Assembly (NCBI GenBank): GCA_942493055.1
Contig: OW818680.1
Coordinates: 5,704,001-5,768,000 of the forward strand
DNA from: CAIZQW01 sp942493055
GTDB taxonomy: Bacteria; Verrucomicrobiota; Kiritimatiellia; RFP12; UBA1067
Reading direction: 5' to 3'
DNA: 64,000 bases
The notes beneath the pieces were generated by a model, which was given only the letters and a program-made list of their open reading frames with translations, made no database searches and was not told the origin of the DNA. A program made the position numbers and the translations under genes. Position 1 is the stretch's first letter. Each line of letters opens with the position of its first letter. Positions 42,773-51,354 of this stretch are shown in pieces.

Positions 42773-43834
42773 TTATAACACTTTGATGTTTAACGGATCA
42801 GGACCCATCGGCGTCAACCGTTTGGCGATAGCGGACGTGCAGAGGAGTGTCAGTTGCTCGGGGGTGTCGGGTATCCAGATGGCTTCGCAATCCGGATAGC
42901 TTTTGAGAAGCGCCAGTCCCTTCTCAGGCCCTAAGACAAAGAGTGTCGTTGACAGGACATCCGCTAACATGGCTGTCGGGGCAATGACTGTGACGCCTGC
43001 CATCCCAGTGACAGGTTTTCCGGTCCGGGCATCCATGATGTGTGCATAGCGGACGCCTCTGATCTCAACAAAGCGCTCGTAGTTGCCGGATGTTGCGACC
43101 GCCTGTCCGTTTGTCATCAGGAACTGGGCGACGCAACTCCCTTCGTTAAAGGGGTCCCGTATCCCCGTGCGCCACCCGCCACGCCCTGGCGTAGCCTCGC
43201 CGATGGCCCGCAGATTGCCCCCTAAGTCAATGAGGATGTTGGTATGTCCCGCTTGTATGAGCTTGTCAAAGGCGACATCAACAGCATATCCCTTGGCAAT
43301 TGCGCCCAGATCGAGTTTCATCCCCTGTCTCGGCAAATAGAGCGTGGCAGGCGATCGCTCACCATTGAATTGAATGAGGCGCCAGTCAGCCAAGAGGGTC
43401 GCATGCTGGAGCGCATCAGGGGACGGCGGCTCAGACGGTGTGCCGCCTTTTCCAAACCCCCATACAGCCATGAGGGACCCCACCAGCGGATTAAAGGCGC
43501 CCTCGCTCGCCTGTGAGACGGTGAGCGCAGTGGCGATGACAATCTTCACGTCGGGGGAAAGTGCGTATGGCTTATCTGTTCCTGCGGCACGGTTGATGGC
43601 GGAGATCTCCGTGTTCGTCTGCCAGGTCGAAAAGAGGCGATTGACGTCATCGAAAACAGGTTGCACGCACTCTCGTGCTCGTTCGGCGTCGCTCTGCGTG
43701 GAGGCTTGAACCGCGGCAACCGTGCCCATGGTAAACCACTGGCAACGCGCAGTCCGCTGCTTCGAGCCGCAGCCTGTCCCGAGCACAAGCAGACCGGCCA
43801 GCATAAACACGTAGGGGTATCTCTTAAAATTCAT
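42773..43834 (-). CDS. apbE: FAD:protein FMN transferase (ApbE), lipoprotein
   Basis: 353 residues from 43834; the lipobox is LLVLGTGC. WFTMGTVAAVQ matches the N-terminal MGT block, LDLGAIAKGYAVD the flavin site, and APTAMLADVLSTTLFVLG the C-terminal block. It should attach FMN to proteins on the periplasmic side, for example RnfG/RnfD of the Rnf complex, whose subunits A, B and C are encoded at 60444-63245. It is not in an operon with them. It is the second ApbE in the window. Confidence 0.92.
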   Translation of the reverse strand: MNFKRYPYVFMLAGLLVLGTGCGSKQRTARCQWFTMGTVAAVQASTQSDAERARECVQPVFDDVNRLFSTWQTNTEISAINRAAGTDKPYALSPDVKIVIATALTVSQASEGAFNPLVGSLMAVWGFGKGGTPSEPPSPDALQHATLLADWRLIQFNGERSPATLYLPRQGMKLDLGAIAKGYAVDVAFDKLIQAGHTNILIDLGGNLRAIGEATPGRGGWRTGIRDPFNEGSCVAQFLMTNGQAVATSGNYERFVEIRGVRYAHIMDARTGKPVTGMAGVTVIAPTAMLADVLSTTLFVLGPEKGLALLKSYPDCEAIWIPDTPEQLTLLCTSAIAKRLTPMGPDPLNIKVL

Positions 43835-43889
43835 GCGTTTCAGTATAGGTGGTTTTAGTCCGGGAGACAATCCAAATGATCTCTTGAAA

Positions 43890-44110
43890 TCCTCTTAAGA
43901 TTCCGTCCCCCGTCTGCCAGACCGCACTCCGAATGGGCTTGTGCAGTCGGTCTCTGGTTTGGAGTTCCGCCTTCAGGCGGTCGTTCATAAAGGTTCACGT
44001 ATTTGACACGAAAAACACGAGAAGACACGAAAAAACACAATAGATGGCGAGGACTATTTGGAGTGCGGTGACAAGCAGCGTCGTAAGACGCGCGCGGCAC
44101 CGCTTTTCAG
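43890..44110. repeat. Non-coding gap with half copy of repeat family R1
   Basis: No gene is seen between 43835 and 44242. TTTGGAGTGCGGTGACAAGC, then AGCGTCGTAAGACGCGCGCG (44057-44103) and ACCGCTTTTC, is the right half of the R1 element in reverse orientation, next to an ATAGATGGCGAGGA flank shared with the copy at 57332. The left half is missing, so this copy is truncated. Confidence 0.65.
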
Positions 44111-44177
44111 GTTGTAACTTGAGCGTTAAGCGTTTGGCGTTGAGCGTTAAGCGTTTAAACTTAACGAATAAATTAAA

Positions 44178-44206
44178 TTGAGCCGTTTGAGTGAAAAGGG
44201 TATTGT
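44178..44206 (+). promoter_or_regulatory. Sigma-70-like promoter of yggS
   Basis: TTGAGC and TATTGT are spaced by 17 bases. The -10 box ends 36 bases before the start at 44243, leaving a short leader that holds an AAAGGA ribosome site. Confidence 0.55.
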
Positions 44207-44242
44207 ACAGGGTAATTGTTTTTGGAGCGAAAGGATTTCTTT

Positions 44243-44968
44243 ATGGATGAACCCCTGTCTGTTGTTGAAACGTATGCAAAAGTACAGTCAGTGATCGCGG
44301 AAGCCTGCGCAAAAGCCGGCCGGCGTGTTGACGAGGTTGAGGTGATCGGCGTGACAAAGACGCACGGACCGGATGTCGTGCGCGAAGCCTGGGATGCCGG
44401 GCTTCGCATCTTTGGTGAAAACAAGGTGCAGGAGGCCGCCGCTAAGATTCCCGAGAGCGTGAGCCAGGCGGAGTGGCATCTGATCGGCCATTTGCAGCGA
44501 AACAAGGTCCGTCCGGCACTTGAACTCTTCTCCGTGATTCACTCCGTTGATTCGCTGCGCCTTGCGGAGCAGATCGAGCGCGTCGCAGAGGAGGCAGGGC
44601 AGCGTCCTCAGATCCTTCTTGAAATCAATGTGTCAGGTGAGGCCAGCAAGGATGGAATGCGTCCGGAAGCGGCACCCGAAGTTATTGACTATCTCATGGG
44701 CTGCCGGAATATCACCTGGGCCGGACTGATGACCATGGCGCCCTTCTGTCCGGACCCGGAGATGGCCCGCCCGGTCTTTGCCAAGCTGCGTGACCTACGC
44801 GATAAATGGGAACGCGACTATGGCGTCGGCCTGCCCCGTCTCTCCATGGGCATGAGCAATGATTATCGCGTCGCCGTCGAAGAGGGCGCCACCTGGCTCC
44901 GCCTCGGCACCGTCCTCTTCGGCCATCGCCCCAAATGGCGTCCTGTGGCCGACTCCCTCGAAGAGTAA
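44243..44968 (+). CDS. yggS: YggS/PLPBP family pyridoxal-phosphate homeostasis protein
   Basis: 241 residues starting at 44243, with AAAGGA upstream. VIGVTKTHGPDVV carries the lysine that binds pyridoxal phosphate; FGENKVQEAAAKIP, WHLIGHLQRNKV and SMGMSNDYRVAVEEGATWLRLG are the other family blocks. It is a fold-type III, single-domain protein that buffers PLP and affects amino-acid metabolism. It has no close operon partner here. The frame from 44216 is not used, because it puts the ribosome site in the coding part. Confidence 0.93.
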   Translation: MDEPLSVVETYAKVQSVIAEACAKAGRRVDEVEVIGVTKTHGPDVVREAWDAGLRIFGENKVQEAAAKIPESVSQAEWHLIGHLQRNKVRPALELFSVIHSVDSLRLAEQIERVAEEAGQRPQILLEINVSGEASKDGMRPEAAPEVIDYLMGCRNITWAGLMTMAPFCPDPEMARPVFAKLRDLRDKWERDYGVGLPRLSMGMSNDYRVAVEEGATWLRLGTVLFGHRPKWRPVADSLEE

Positions 44969-45007
44969 TGGCCAGCGATCACTTCTTAATCTCCTTACCT
45001 AATCGCG

Positions 45008-45047
45008 TTACTTAATCTAGGCGAGACAAAGTATAGAGATTAAGTAA
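45008..45047. repeat. Inverted repeat after yggS
   Basis: TTACTTAATCT (45008-45018) and AGATTAAGTAA (45037-45047) are perfect 11-base inverted arms around an 18-base loop. It lies 40 bases past the yggS stop and has no T-run, so it may be a weak terminator or a degenerate repeat. Confidence 0.6.
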
Positions 45048-45062
45048 TGAGACGAAGAGGAG

Positions 45063-45353
45063 ATGTACAAATTTTTGTGCTTTTTGTGGGTTTTGTGGTT
45101 CCAAGCTTTTGAAGTTACAGGCCCCCCGCCCGCCATGCAGGAACAAACAAGAGGAGTAACCTTTAGCTACGGATTGCGCGGATTGACGCGGATGGAGAAT
45201 TTTTACCGCAACCAGCCTACGCCAAGGCTACGGCGGTCAAGAAGAACGCATAGAACTCAGAGAAAAGAGATTCACACCCTGATCAGAAAGCAAAACATTT
45301 AGAAGTTGATCTTTGAGATCTTTGTGTTCTTTGTGGTTAAAAAAGAATTGAAG
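45063..45353. repeat. Non-coding gap with dispersed repeat
   Basis: No supported gene. Around 45190-45350 it shares ACCGCA, ACGCATAGAACT and GATCTTTGAGATCTTTGTG-type phrases with 6310-6440. AGCTACGGATTGCGCGGATTG (45160-45190) is the reverse of a phrase at 5888-5915 (CAATCCGCGCAATCCGTAGC). Confidence 0.5.
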
Positions 45354-46733
45354 TTACAGGCACGCCAGATGCTCGTGCAAATAGCCTTGCAGCCGCGCGG
45401 TGCTGATGGCGTAGAACTTGCCCTCATCGTTGAAGATGCGCTGCGTGAGTGTCCTGTAGCCGTTGTAATAGTCCGGCGCAATCGCGGTATGCAGGGCCTC
45501 GACCTCCTTGGGGAAGCGGCCGCGATTGTGGACCAGCTCCCAGCAACGGGCAAACCGCTGGATACTGCAGAGCGTCTGGAAATCCATGACATCCGAGTGC
45601 AGCAGTTCGTAAGGCGGTTCTGCGCTGAAGGCGAGATTGAACTGCGCCGCCTCGCGGACGATCCGCGTGCCCGGAAGTCCCTTGAGCCAATTGACTTGAA
45701 TCTCGGGCGCATGGCAGGTTTCAACAACGGTATTGAATCCTTTGGCAAAGGACGCTTCATCCTCACCTGGCAACCCGAAAATCAAATCCGCATGGACAAC
45801 AGCCCCGGTCTCCTGGCAGAGCTTGCGAAGGTTCTCTAGCGCGTGCGCAGTGTTGTTGCTCCGGCCGATGCGCTGCGCGACATCCGGGTTGAGGGTCTGA
45901 AGCCCGACTTCAAGGTGTAACGCGCCTTTGGGATAGGCAGCCATCCGCGTGAAGACATCGGGATGCAAATGATCGGGGTTGATCTCAAAATGGAGGCAGG
46001 TGCCAGGCGTGACACGGGGAAGAAAGAAATCCAGTATTGCGCAGGCATGTTCGACCGGCGCATTGAACGTGCGATCCAGAAACTTGAACTTTCGCACCCC
46101 CCTCTGCCAGAGTTTGTCAAAGGCGGGTAGCAAGGTGGTCAAAGGAAAGAGCCGCAGCTTGGTGCCATTCGAGGTACAATACGAGCAGGAGTAGGGGCAT
46201 CCCCGTGAAGTCTCGGCATAAATGGTGCGCTGCGCAATGTCGATGTCGCTGTACTCGTCGTAGGGCAGGGCGAGTCGCGCGAGGTCTTCGGGAACGGCAT
46301 GGAAGTACTGTAAGGTCTCAGGCTGAGGCACCAGGGGGTCGTTCGCTAAAACGGCTTCACAGGCTTTTCGAAACGTGTTTTCCCCTTCGCCGAAGATCTT
46401 CACATCCCAGAGCTTTACACCGGGTGCCTCTGCATTTTCAACGAGTTCCGGTCCGCCTGCGACACAGACGATCCCGGGGTCTGTCAGATGAAGGATGCGC
46501 ACGGTTGCCTCGACGAGCAGGCGGTTCCAGAGGTAAACAGAGAAGCCGACGATACGGGGCTTGCGCTGTGCAATCTGCTCGGCCAGCTGAAGCGGCGTAA
46601 TATCCAGATCGGTTTCAAGATAGGAGGTGACGGAGGCAAGCGCGCCGAGATTAGCACGCAACGTCCGTATCGCATACGAGGCGTGACTGTAGCGCGCGTT
46701 GACCGAAACAAGTAGTATGAGGGACATATCCAT
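45354..46733 (-). CDS. B12-binding-type radical SAM protein (DUF4080-like)
   Basis: 459 residues. The N-terminal ~130 residues form a Rossmann-like cobalamin-binding-type domain (LLVSVNARYSHASYA, KPRIVGFSVYLWNRLL, CVAGGPELVENAE). CPYSCSYC is the C-x3-C-x2-C radical SAM cluster motif. EVGLQTLNPDVAQRIGRSN is a typical HemN-like block. The C-terminal part is the DUF4080-type extension. Target is unknown. The DxHxxG cobalamin motif is not obvious, so B12 use is uncertain. Confidence 0.82.
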   Translation of the reverse strand: MDMSLILLVSVNARYSHASYAIRTLRANLGALASVTSYLETDLDITPLQLAEQIAQRKPRIVGFSVYLWNRLLVEATVRILHLTDPGIVCVAGGPELVENAEAPGVKLWDVKIFGEGENTFRKACEAVLANDPLVPQPETLQYFHAVPEDLARLALPYDEYSDIDIAQRTIYAETSRGCPYSCSYCTSNGTKLRLFPLTTLLPAFDKLWQRGVRKFKFLDRTFNAPVEHACAILDFFLPRVTPGTCLHFEINPDHLHPDVFTRMAAYPKGALHLEVGLQTLNPDVAQRIGRSNNTAHALENLRKLCQETGAVVHADLIFGLPGEDEASFAKGFNTVVETCHAPEIQVNWLKGLPGTRIVREAAQFNLAFSAEPPYELLHSDVMDFQTLCSIQRFARCWELVHNRGRFPKEVEALHTAIAPDYYNGYRTLTQRIFNDEGKFYAISTARLQGYLHEHLACL

Positions 46734-46822
46734 AGAATTAGTTTATCATGGGGCAGGGGAGGTGACAAGCCGGCAATCCGTCTTTTGCGCATCCCTATTC
46801 GGTTAACGTTACTTTGTAAGTA

Positions 46823-47110
46823 AAGATTTTATCGCAAAAGCCGCTAAGAGATTGTCGGCTATAGGGGCCCGGCGGACCCGCACGGGTTCCATTAATCCGC
46901 CTCACCCGTGGATACACGGACGGCGGAATGGATAGCCGCGCAGATGAATACTGATTTCATTTTCATCAGCAAAAAACAAGTTTTTTGCTGATGAAAATTG
47001 AGTTGATTCCGCGCAAATGTTCGCTCCGCCGTCCATGTATTCATGGGTGAGGCGGGCGTGATCCGGCAGCCGCCGGACGCTCTTGTAGCGGTTTTTGCGG
47101 AAAAGTATTT
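46823..47110. repeat. Long palindromic repeat, family R2, copy B
   Basis: A complete copy of about 290 bases before ettA. Left arm: TCGCAAAAGCCGC and CCGCCTCACCCGTGGATACA. Centre: TCATCAGCAAAAAAC and GTTTTTTGCTGATGA, a perfect 15-base stem. Right arm: CCGCCGTCCATGTATTCATG and GCGGTTTTTGCGG. GGGGCCCGGCGGACCCGCAC is an extra GC-rich block shared with copy C. Confidence 0.87.
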
Positions 47111-47220
47111 CATTTTTTGCTTAACACCTATGGGGCTTGACCTCTTTGGGCAAATATGAGATTGTTCTAACCCGAAAAAAAGCCGCATCGCGGACAACCG
47201 AACAGGACAAGGGAATTTCT

Positions 47221-48900
47221 ATGGCTGGTGAATATGCTTTTAGTTTGATCAATGTCACGAAACAACATGAGAAGAAGACCATTCTGGAAGAGGTCTATCT
47301 CTCCTTTTACCATGGGGCTCATATTGGCGTGATTGGCGCCAATGGCTCCGGCAAGTCGTCGCTCCTCAAGATTCTTGCCGGGATCGACAAGGAGTACATG
47401 GGCGAATGCCAGATCGCCAAGGGCACCAAGGTCGGCTACTTGTCACAGGAACCCGACCTTGACATGACAAAGACCGTGATCCAGTGCGTGGAAGAGGGCG
47501 TCGCAGGTTCGAAGGCCATCATGGCGCGATATGATGAGATTTGCGAGTTGCTGGGCAACGATTTGAGCGATGCGGAATCGGAGAAGCTGAACGACGAGCT
47601 TGGCAAGCTCCAGGATACGATTGACCATAACGACCTCTGGAGCCTTGACCATCACATCGAACTGGCCATGGAGGCCCTGCGTCTGCCTCCCTCAGATGCG
47701 CCTGTCGCGCCGCTTTCGGGCGGTGAGCGTCGTCGTGTGGCGCTCTGCCGGCTGCTCATCTCCAATCCGGATGTGCTGCTCCTTGACGAACCGACCAACC
47801 ATCTGGACGCGGAGTCCGTGGCCTGGCTCGAAACGTATCTGAAAAATTTCAAAGGCACCCTCATTGTGGTGACGCATGACCGCTACTTCCTGACGAATGT
47901 GACGGAGTGGATTCTCGAACTGGATAATGGGCGTGCCTATCCGTACAAAGGCAATTACGAAGCCTGGTTGCAGCAGAAGCAAGATGCGATGATGCGCGAA
48001 GCCAAGCAGGCGGAGTCGCGCCGCAAGCTCATCGAAAATGAATTGGCGTGGGTGCGGACGAATCCCATGGGGCGTCGTGCCAAGAATATCGCACGTGTGC
48101 GCCGCTACGAAGAGCTGGCCGGCCAGCAGGTCAACACGCGCGAAGATGAATTGAGTATTCAGATCCCGGCGGGTCCGCGTCTGGGCGACCTCGTGGTCAA
48201 GGCTGACAAGGTCTCCATGGGCTTTGGCGATAATCTCCTCTTCGAGGATATGAACTTCGACTTGCCGCGCGGCGGCATCGTCGGCGTGATCGGTGGAAAC
48301 GGTGCCGGCAAGACCACGCTCTTTAAAATGATGACAGGCGAACTCAAGCCGCTCTCAGGGACACTCACAATCGGGCCGACGGTTGTGCTCTCCCATGTCG
48401 ATCAGATGCGCGATGCACTGGATCCGAACCACACGACATACGAGGAGATCACCGGGGGCTCTGAGTTTGTGATGCTGGCAGGCACCACGCAGATGAACGG
48501 ACGCGCCTATTGCAGCCGCTTCAACTTCAAGGGGGCTGAGCAGCAAAAGCGGGTAGGGGTGCTGTCCGGCGGCGAACGCAACCGCGTGCATCTGGCGAAG
48601 TTGCTGCGCAGCGGTGGCAATCTGTTACTCCTTGACGAACCTTCAAACGATTTGGATGTCGCCACCTTGCGATCCCTCGAAGAAGGCATTTCAAATTTTG
48701 GCGGGTGTGTCATGGTGATCAGCCATGACCGCTGGTTCCTGGACCGTATTGCGACCCATATCCTGGCGTTCGAAGGTGACTCCAAGGTGACGTGGTTTGA
48801 AGGCAACTATGCTGACTACCACGAGCAGCGGAGGAAGTTACTCGGCGACGCCGCCGACCGTCCGACCCGCGTCCGCTTCCGTCCCATGAAGCACGGGTGA
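47221..48900 (+). CDS. ettA: Energy-dependent translational throttle protein EttA (ABC-F)
   Basis: 559 residues from 47221; the longer frame from 47137 runs through the upstream leader. Two ATP-binding halves are clear: Walker A GANGSGKSS and GGNGAGKTT, signatures LSGGERRRVALCRLL and LSGGERNRVHLAKLL, Walker B LLLDEPTNHLD and LLLDEPSNDLD. A charged linker with RTNPMGRRAKNIARV separates them. EttA binds the ribosomal E site and gates the first elongation steps by ATP level. Palindromic repeats lie on both sides. Confidence 0.93.
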   Translation: MAGEYAFSLINVTKQHEKKTILEEVYLSFYHGAHIGVIGANGSGKSSLLKILAGIDKEYMGECQIAKGTKVGYLSQEPDLDMTKTVIQCVEEGVAGSKAIMARYDEICELLGNDLSDAESEKLNDELGKLQDTIDHNDLWSLDHHIELAMEALRLPPSDAPVAPLSGGERRRVALCRLLISNPDVLLLDEPTNHLDAESVAWLETYLKNFKGTLIVVTHDRYFLTNVTEWILELDNGRAYPYKGNYEAWLQQKQDAMMREAKQAESRRKLIENELAWVRTNPMGRRAKNIARVRRYEELAGQQVNTREDELSIQIPAGPRLGDLVVKADKVSMGFGDNLLFEDMNFDLPRGGIVGVIGGNGAGKTTLFKMMTGELKPLSGTLTIGPTVVLSHVDQMRDALDPNHTTYEEITGGSEFVMLAGTTQMNGRAYCSRFNFKGAEQQKRVGVLSGGERNRVHLAKLLRSGGNLLLLDEPSNDLDVATLRSLEEGISNFGGCVMVISHDRWFLDRIATHILAFEGDSKVTWFEGNYADYHEQRRKLLGDAADRPTRVRFRPMKHG

Positions 48901-48904
48901 GACC

Positions 48905-49204
48905 AATAGGTGGTTAGCTAAGAATACTTTTTCGCAAAAGCCGCGAAGAAGAGCGCAAATAGGGGCCCGGCGGACCCGCACGGGTTCCATTCAGCCCGCC
49001 TCACCCATGGATACATGGACGGCGGAGCGACCATTTGCGCGGAGTAAGCCCTCATATCCATCAGCGAAAAACTTGTTTTTCGCTGATGGATATGAAATCA
49101 GTATTTATCTGCGCGGCTATCCATTCCGCCGTCCGTGTATTCACGGGTGAGGCGGATGAGATAGCCGTGCAATCTTTTTGCGGCTTTTGCGGTGAAATTT
49201 TCGA
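48905..49204. repeat. Long palindromic repeat, family R2, copy C
   Basis: A complete copy right after the ettA stop. Left arm: TTTCGCAAAAGCCGCG and CCGCCTCACCCATGGATACA. Centre: ATCAGCGAAAAAC and GTTTTTCGCTGAT. Right arm: CCGCCGTCCGTGTATTCACG and TGCGGCTTTTGCGG. The flank ATAGGTG.TTA.CTAAGAAT is shared with copy D. Paired changes in the loop-near stems (CATGGATACATG against CGTGGATACACG) keep the hairpins. Confidence 0.87.
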
Positions 49205-49245
49205 CAAGCCGTAAATAGCCGATAAAAGATTTTTATTTTACAGCA

Positions 49246-49274
49246 TTGACTTCCTGCGTCGAATTAGGTAAATT
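49246..49274 (+). promoter_or_regulatory. Sigma-70 promoter of tRNA-Phe
   Basis: TTGACT and TAAATT are spaced by 17 bases, and the -10 box ends 36 bases before the tRNA. It lies just outside the end of repeat copy C. Confidence 0.65.
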
Positions 49275-49310
49275 ACACGAACTTTTTCTGAATCATCCGA
49301 TTCACGAAGT

Positions 49311-49386
49311 GGCGAGGTAGCTCAGTTGGTAGAGCAGCGGACTGAAAATTCGCGTGTCGTCGGTTCGATCCCGACCCTTGCCACCA
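49311..49386 (+). tRNA. tRNA-Phe (anticodon GAA)
   Basis: The 7-base acceptor stem GGCGAGG pairs with CCTTGCC (one G-T pair). The D arm is AGCTCAGTTGGTAGAGCA, the anticodon loop CTGAAAA reads GAA, and the T arm is GTCGGTTCGATCCCGAC. The CCA end is encoded in the gene. It is followed by a T-run and a hairpin. Confidence 0.97.
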
Positions 49387-49399
49387 TTTTTTTTGCCCT

Positions 49400-49434
49400 G
49401 AAACCCCGTTAAACCCTTTGGTTAATGGGGTTTC
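49400..49434. terminator. Bidirectional terminator after tRNA-Phe
   Basis: GAAACCCC at the left pairs with GGGGTTTC at the right, and the interior TTAAACC/GGTTAA pairs further around a CTT loop. It closes the tRNA transcript and the convergent minus-strand gene at 49476. Confidence 0.85.
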
Positions 49435-49475
49435 TTTGTTTCTGGCTTTTACGTTTACGAATTAAGGTTTTTTTG

Positions 49476-50426
49476 TCAAACATCGGATTGGCCCACAAGA
49501 CGTGCGGACAGGTCGAGGGCGTCCACGGGCCAGAAGCACTCGGGGCGCGGACGATACACGCCGGGCGTTCCAATTTTGGGACGGCACCCGAGAACGGCTG
49601 TGACCCACTGGAGGGGAACAGCCTCCAAGCCGTAGACTGCCCCCAATAATGCGCCGCAAATGGCCGCATTGGTGTCGGTGTCGCCGCCGTGCATGATCGT
49701 GTCAACAACCCCTTCCTCCAGGTTCGGCGCATGGAGCAGTTGCCAGAGTGCGTTATGGAAGGCAATCAACACCCAGCCCTGATGATAGACATAGTCAACA
49801 GGCGGAGCTTCTGCGGCTTGCTTGATCACATTCAGTAATGCTTCATCCACAGCCTGCTCTTCTGCCCATGTCACGATCTTCTGGTAGAGGTCATGAGGCG
49901 TGGGGTTCGTTTTAATCGCGTGGGAAAGAGCCATGGCAAAGAGGGCATTGGCTTGCTGGCATATTGTGTTGGGATGGGTGATGGCGGCATCCTGTCGGGC
50001 CCATTCCGCAACCTGCTGCAGATGATAGTTGGTTCCGAATATGCCCAGCGGACTGATGCGCATCAGGGCTCCGTTGGCTTGGCTCAACGCGTTCGGGAAT
50101 CCTTTTAAGCCCGCGGCTGTTGTTGCGCCGCAGTCAAAAGGGGTGGAGTGAAGCCAGAACAGATACGCTTCACGTGCATGTCCTTGATCGAACGTGCCCT
50201 GCTTCACAAGCATGCGGGCTAAGAGCAGCGCCAGTTCAGAATCGTCAGTGGGTTGTCCGGCCAGGGTGTCCCAGGTGCCGCCCTGAGCCATCTTCCGAAC
50301 GCCATGAGGATATGCGCGGAGGATCGCCTCGGGGGATTGGAACTCCACCAGGCTTCCAAGCGCATCACCGGCAAGTTGCCCCATGAGGCATCCCTGGGCG
50401 CGATCGACTATTTCCTTTGACTGCAT
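49476..50426 (-). CDS. ADP-ribosylglycohydrolase (DraG-like)
   Basis: 316 residues from 50426; the frame from 50483 adds a leader with no support. GQLAGDALGSLVEF and TDDSELALLLARMLV carry the N-terminal metal-site residues, and HGGDTDTNAAICGALLGA holds the C-terminal ones, as in DraG/ARH enzymes. Such enzymes cleave ADP-ribose from proteins or hydrolyse related N-glycosidic bonds. No DraT or toxin partner is near. It ends at the shared terminator with tRNA-Phe. Confidence 0.9.
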   Translation of the reverse strand: MQSKEIVDRAQGCLMGQLAGDALGSLVEFQSPEAILRAYPHGVRKMAQGGTWDTLAGQPTDDSELALLLARMLVKQGTFDQGHAREAYLFWLHSTPFDCGATTAAGLKGFPNALSQANGALMRISPLGIFGTNYHLQQVAEWARQDAAITHPNTICQQANALFAMALSHAIKTNPTPHDLYQKIVTWAEEQAVDEALLNVIKQAAEAPPVDYVYHQGWVLIAFHNALWQLLHAPNLEEGVVDTIMHGGDTDTNAAICGALLGAVYGLEAVPLQWVTAVLGCRPKIGTPGVYRPRPECFWPVDALDLSARLVGQSDV

Positions 50427-50820
50427 GAGGTGCTCCTCTGTTATGAATATCTTAAGAATATCGGAAACGTGTAGGGGTTGCAATTCAGGAATGGAGGTCG
50501 GGACAAATTTGAAAGTTGAGAGTTGAAGGTTAAATGTTTTGAACGCTTAACGCCCAACGCCCAACTTTTAACGCTTAATTTGAGAGCAAGACCGCCTAAA
50601 GGCGGAACTCCAAACGAGAAAAATCCTGCCCAGAGCCGGTATTCCGTCTCCTGCCCCCCCCCCTGACATTCCAACATTCCCACCTGTCCGCCGTTTTATC
50701 CGCCGTAGCCTTGGCGAAGGTGGAAGGCATCGCGAAGGAGGATATTCCAGCATTCCAAGGAAGTCATCGGCAGGCTGTTCAACGCTTGACTGCTGAAGCT
50801 CGAAACGATAACATTTCAAA
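50427..50820. repeat. Non-coding gap with mixed dispersed repeats
   Basis: No gene is seen. AACGCTTAACGCCCAACGCCC and similar units (50538-50580) are a low-complexity repeat; a CGTTAAGCGTTTGGCG-type unit also occurs at 44120-44150. A C10 run lies at 50654-50663, followed by GACATTCCAACATTCCC and CCGCCGTAGCCTTGGCGAAG, phrases related to the repeats at 53670-53850 and 54748-54945. Confidence 0.5.
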
Positions 50821-51156
50821 ATGAATTTTGAATGTCAACAATGCGGATACTGCTGCCATCAGCATGGCAGGTATCAATATATCTACGTGACCCCGAAGGA
50901 TATTCAGCGGATGGCCAGGCAACTGAGTCTCGCGCTCAAGGAGTTCCGCGCGCGTTTCACCAAAAAGCTGACGCATGGCGTGGTCCTGAATTTTGTGAAG
51001 GGCCACTGTGTGTTCTTCGAGGAAAAGAAGGGCTGTAAGGTCCATGCAGCCAAACCCCGGCAGTGCGCGACGTGGCCCTTCTGGCCTGACAACATCAAGG
51101 ACGGCCAATTTACGCCTGCGGTCCTCAAGATTTGCAAAGGGTGCACAAACGGCTGA
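50821..51156 (+). CDS. YkgJ-family cysteine-cluster protein
   Basis: 111 residues. CQQCGYCCHQHG near the start and CVFFEEKKGCKVHAAKPRQC then CKGC give the metal-binding cysteine set of the YkgJ/zinc- or iron-chelating family. Its function in bacteria is unknown. The start is ATG at 50821; no clear ribosome site is seen. A truncated R2 repeat lies just after the stop. Confidence 0.88.
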   Translation: MNFECQQCGYCCHQHGRYQYIYVTPKDIQRMARQLSLALKEFRARFTKKLTHGVVLNFVKGHCVFFEEKKGCKVHAAKPRQCATWPFWPDNIKDGQFTPAVLKICKGCTNG

Positions 51157-51160
51157 AGGG

Positions 51161-51310
51161 CATAGGTGTTAACCTAAGAATGAATATTTTTTCGCAAAAG
51201 CCGCGAAGAAGAGCGCAAATGTCACGCCCGCCTCACCCGTGGATACACGGACGGCGGAGCGAACATTTGCGCGGAATTAACTCAATTTTCATCAGGAAAA
51301 AATATTTCTC
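51161..51310. repeat. Long palindromic repeat, family R2, copy D (half)
   Basis: Only the left arm and part of the centre are present: TTTTCGCAAAAGCCGCG, CCGCCTCACCCGTGGATACA, GCGAACATTTGCGCGGAATT and TCAATTTTCATCAG, the last matching copy B in reverse. The copy breaks off around 51303, right before the promoter of ssrA. Confidence 0.85.
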
Positions 51311-51311
51311 C

Positions 51312-51340
51312 TTTACATTTTCGGCCATCTGAGCGATACT
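51312..51340 (+). promoter_or_regulatory. Sigma-70 promoter of ssrA
   Basis: TTTACA and GATACT are spaced by 17 bases, and the -10 box ends 14 bases before the mature tmRNA 5' end. That leaves a short leader for RNase P to remove. It is abutted on the left by the broken R2 repeat. Confidence 0.75.
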
Positions 51341-51354
51341 GGTGTTCTCTTTTA

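Noticed and set aside
49311..49386. tRNA-Phe as an integration site of a mobile island
   Set aside because: No integrase gene and no repeat of the tRNA 3' end is seen in the window.
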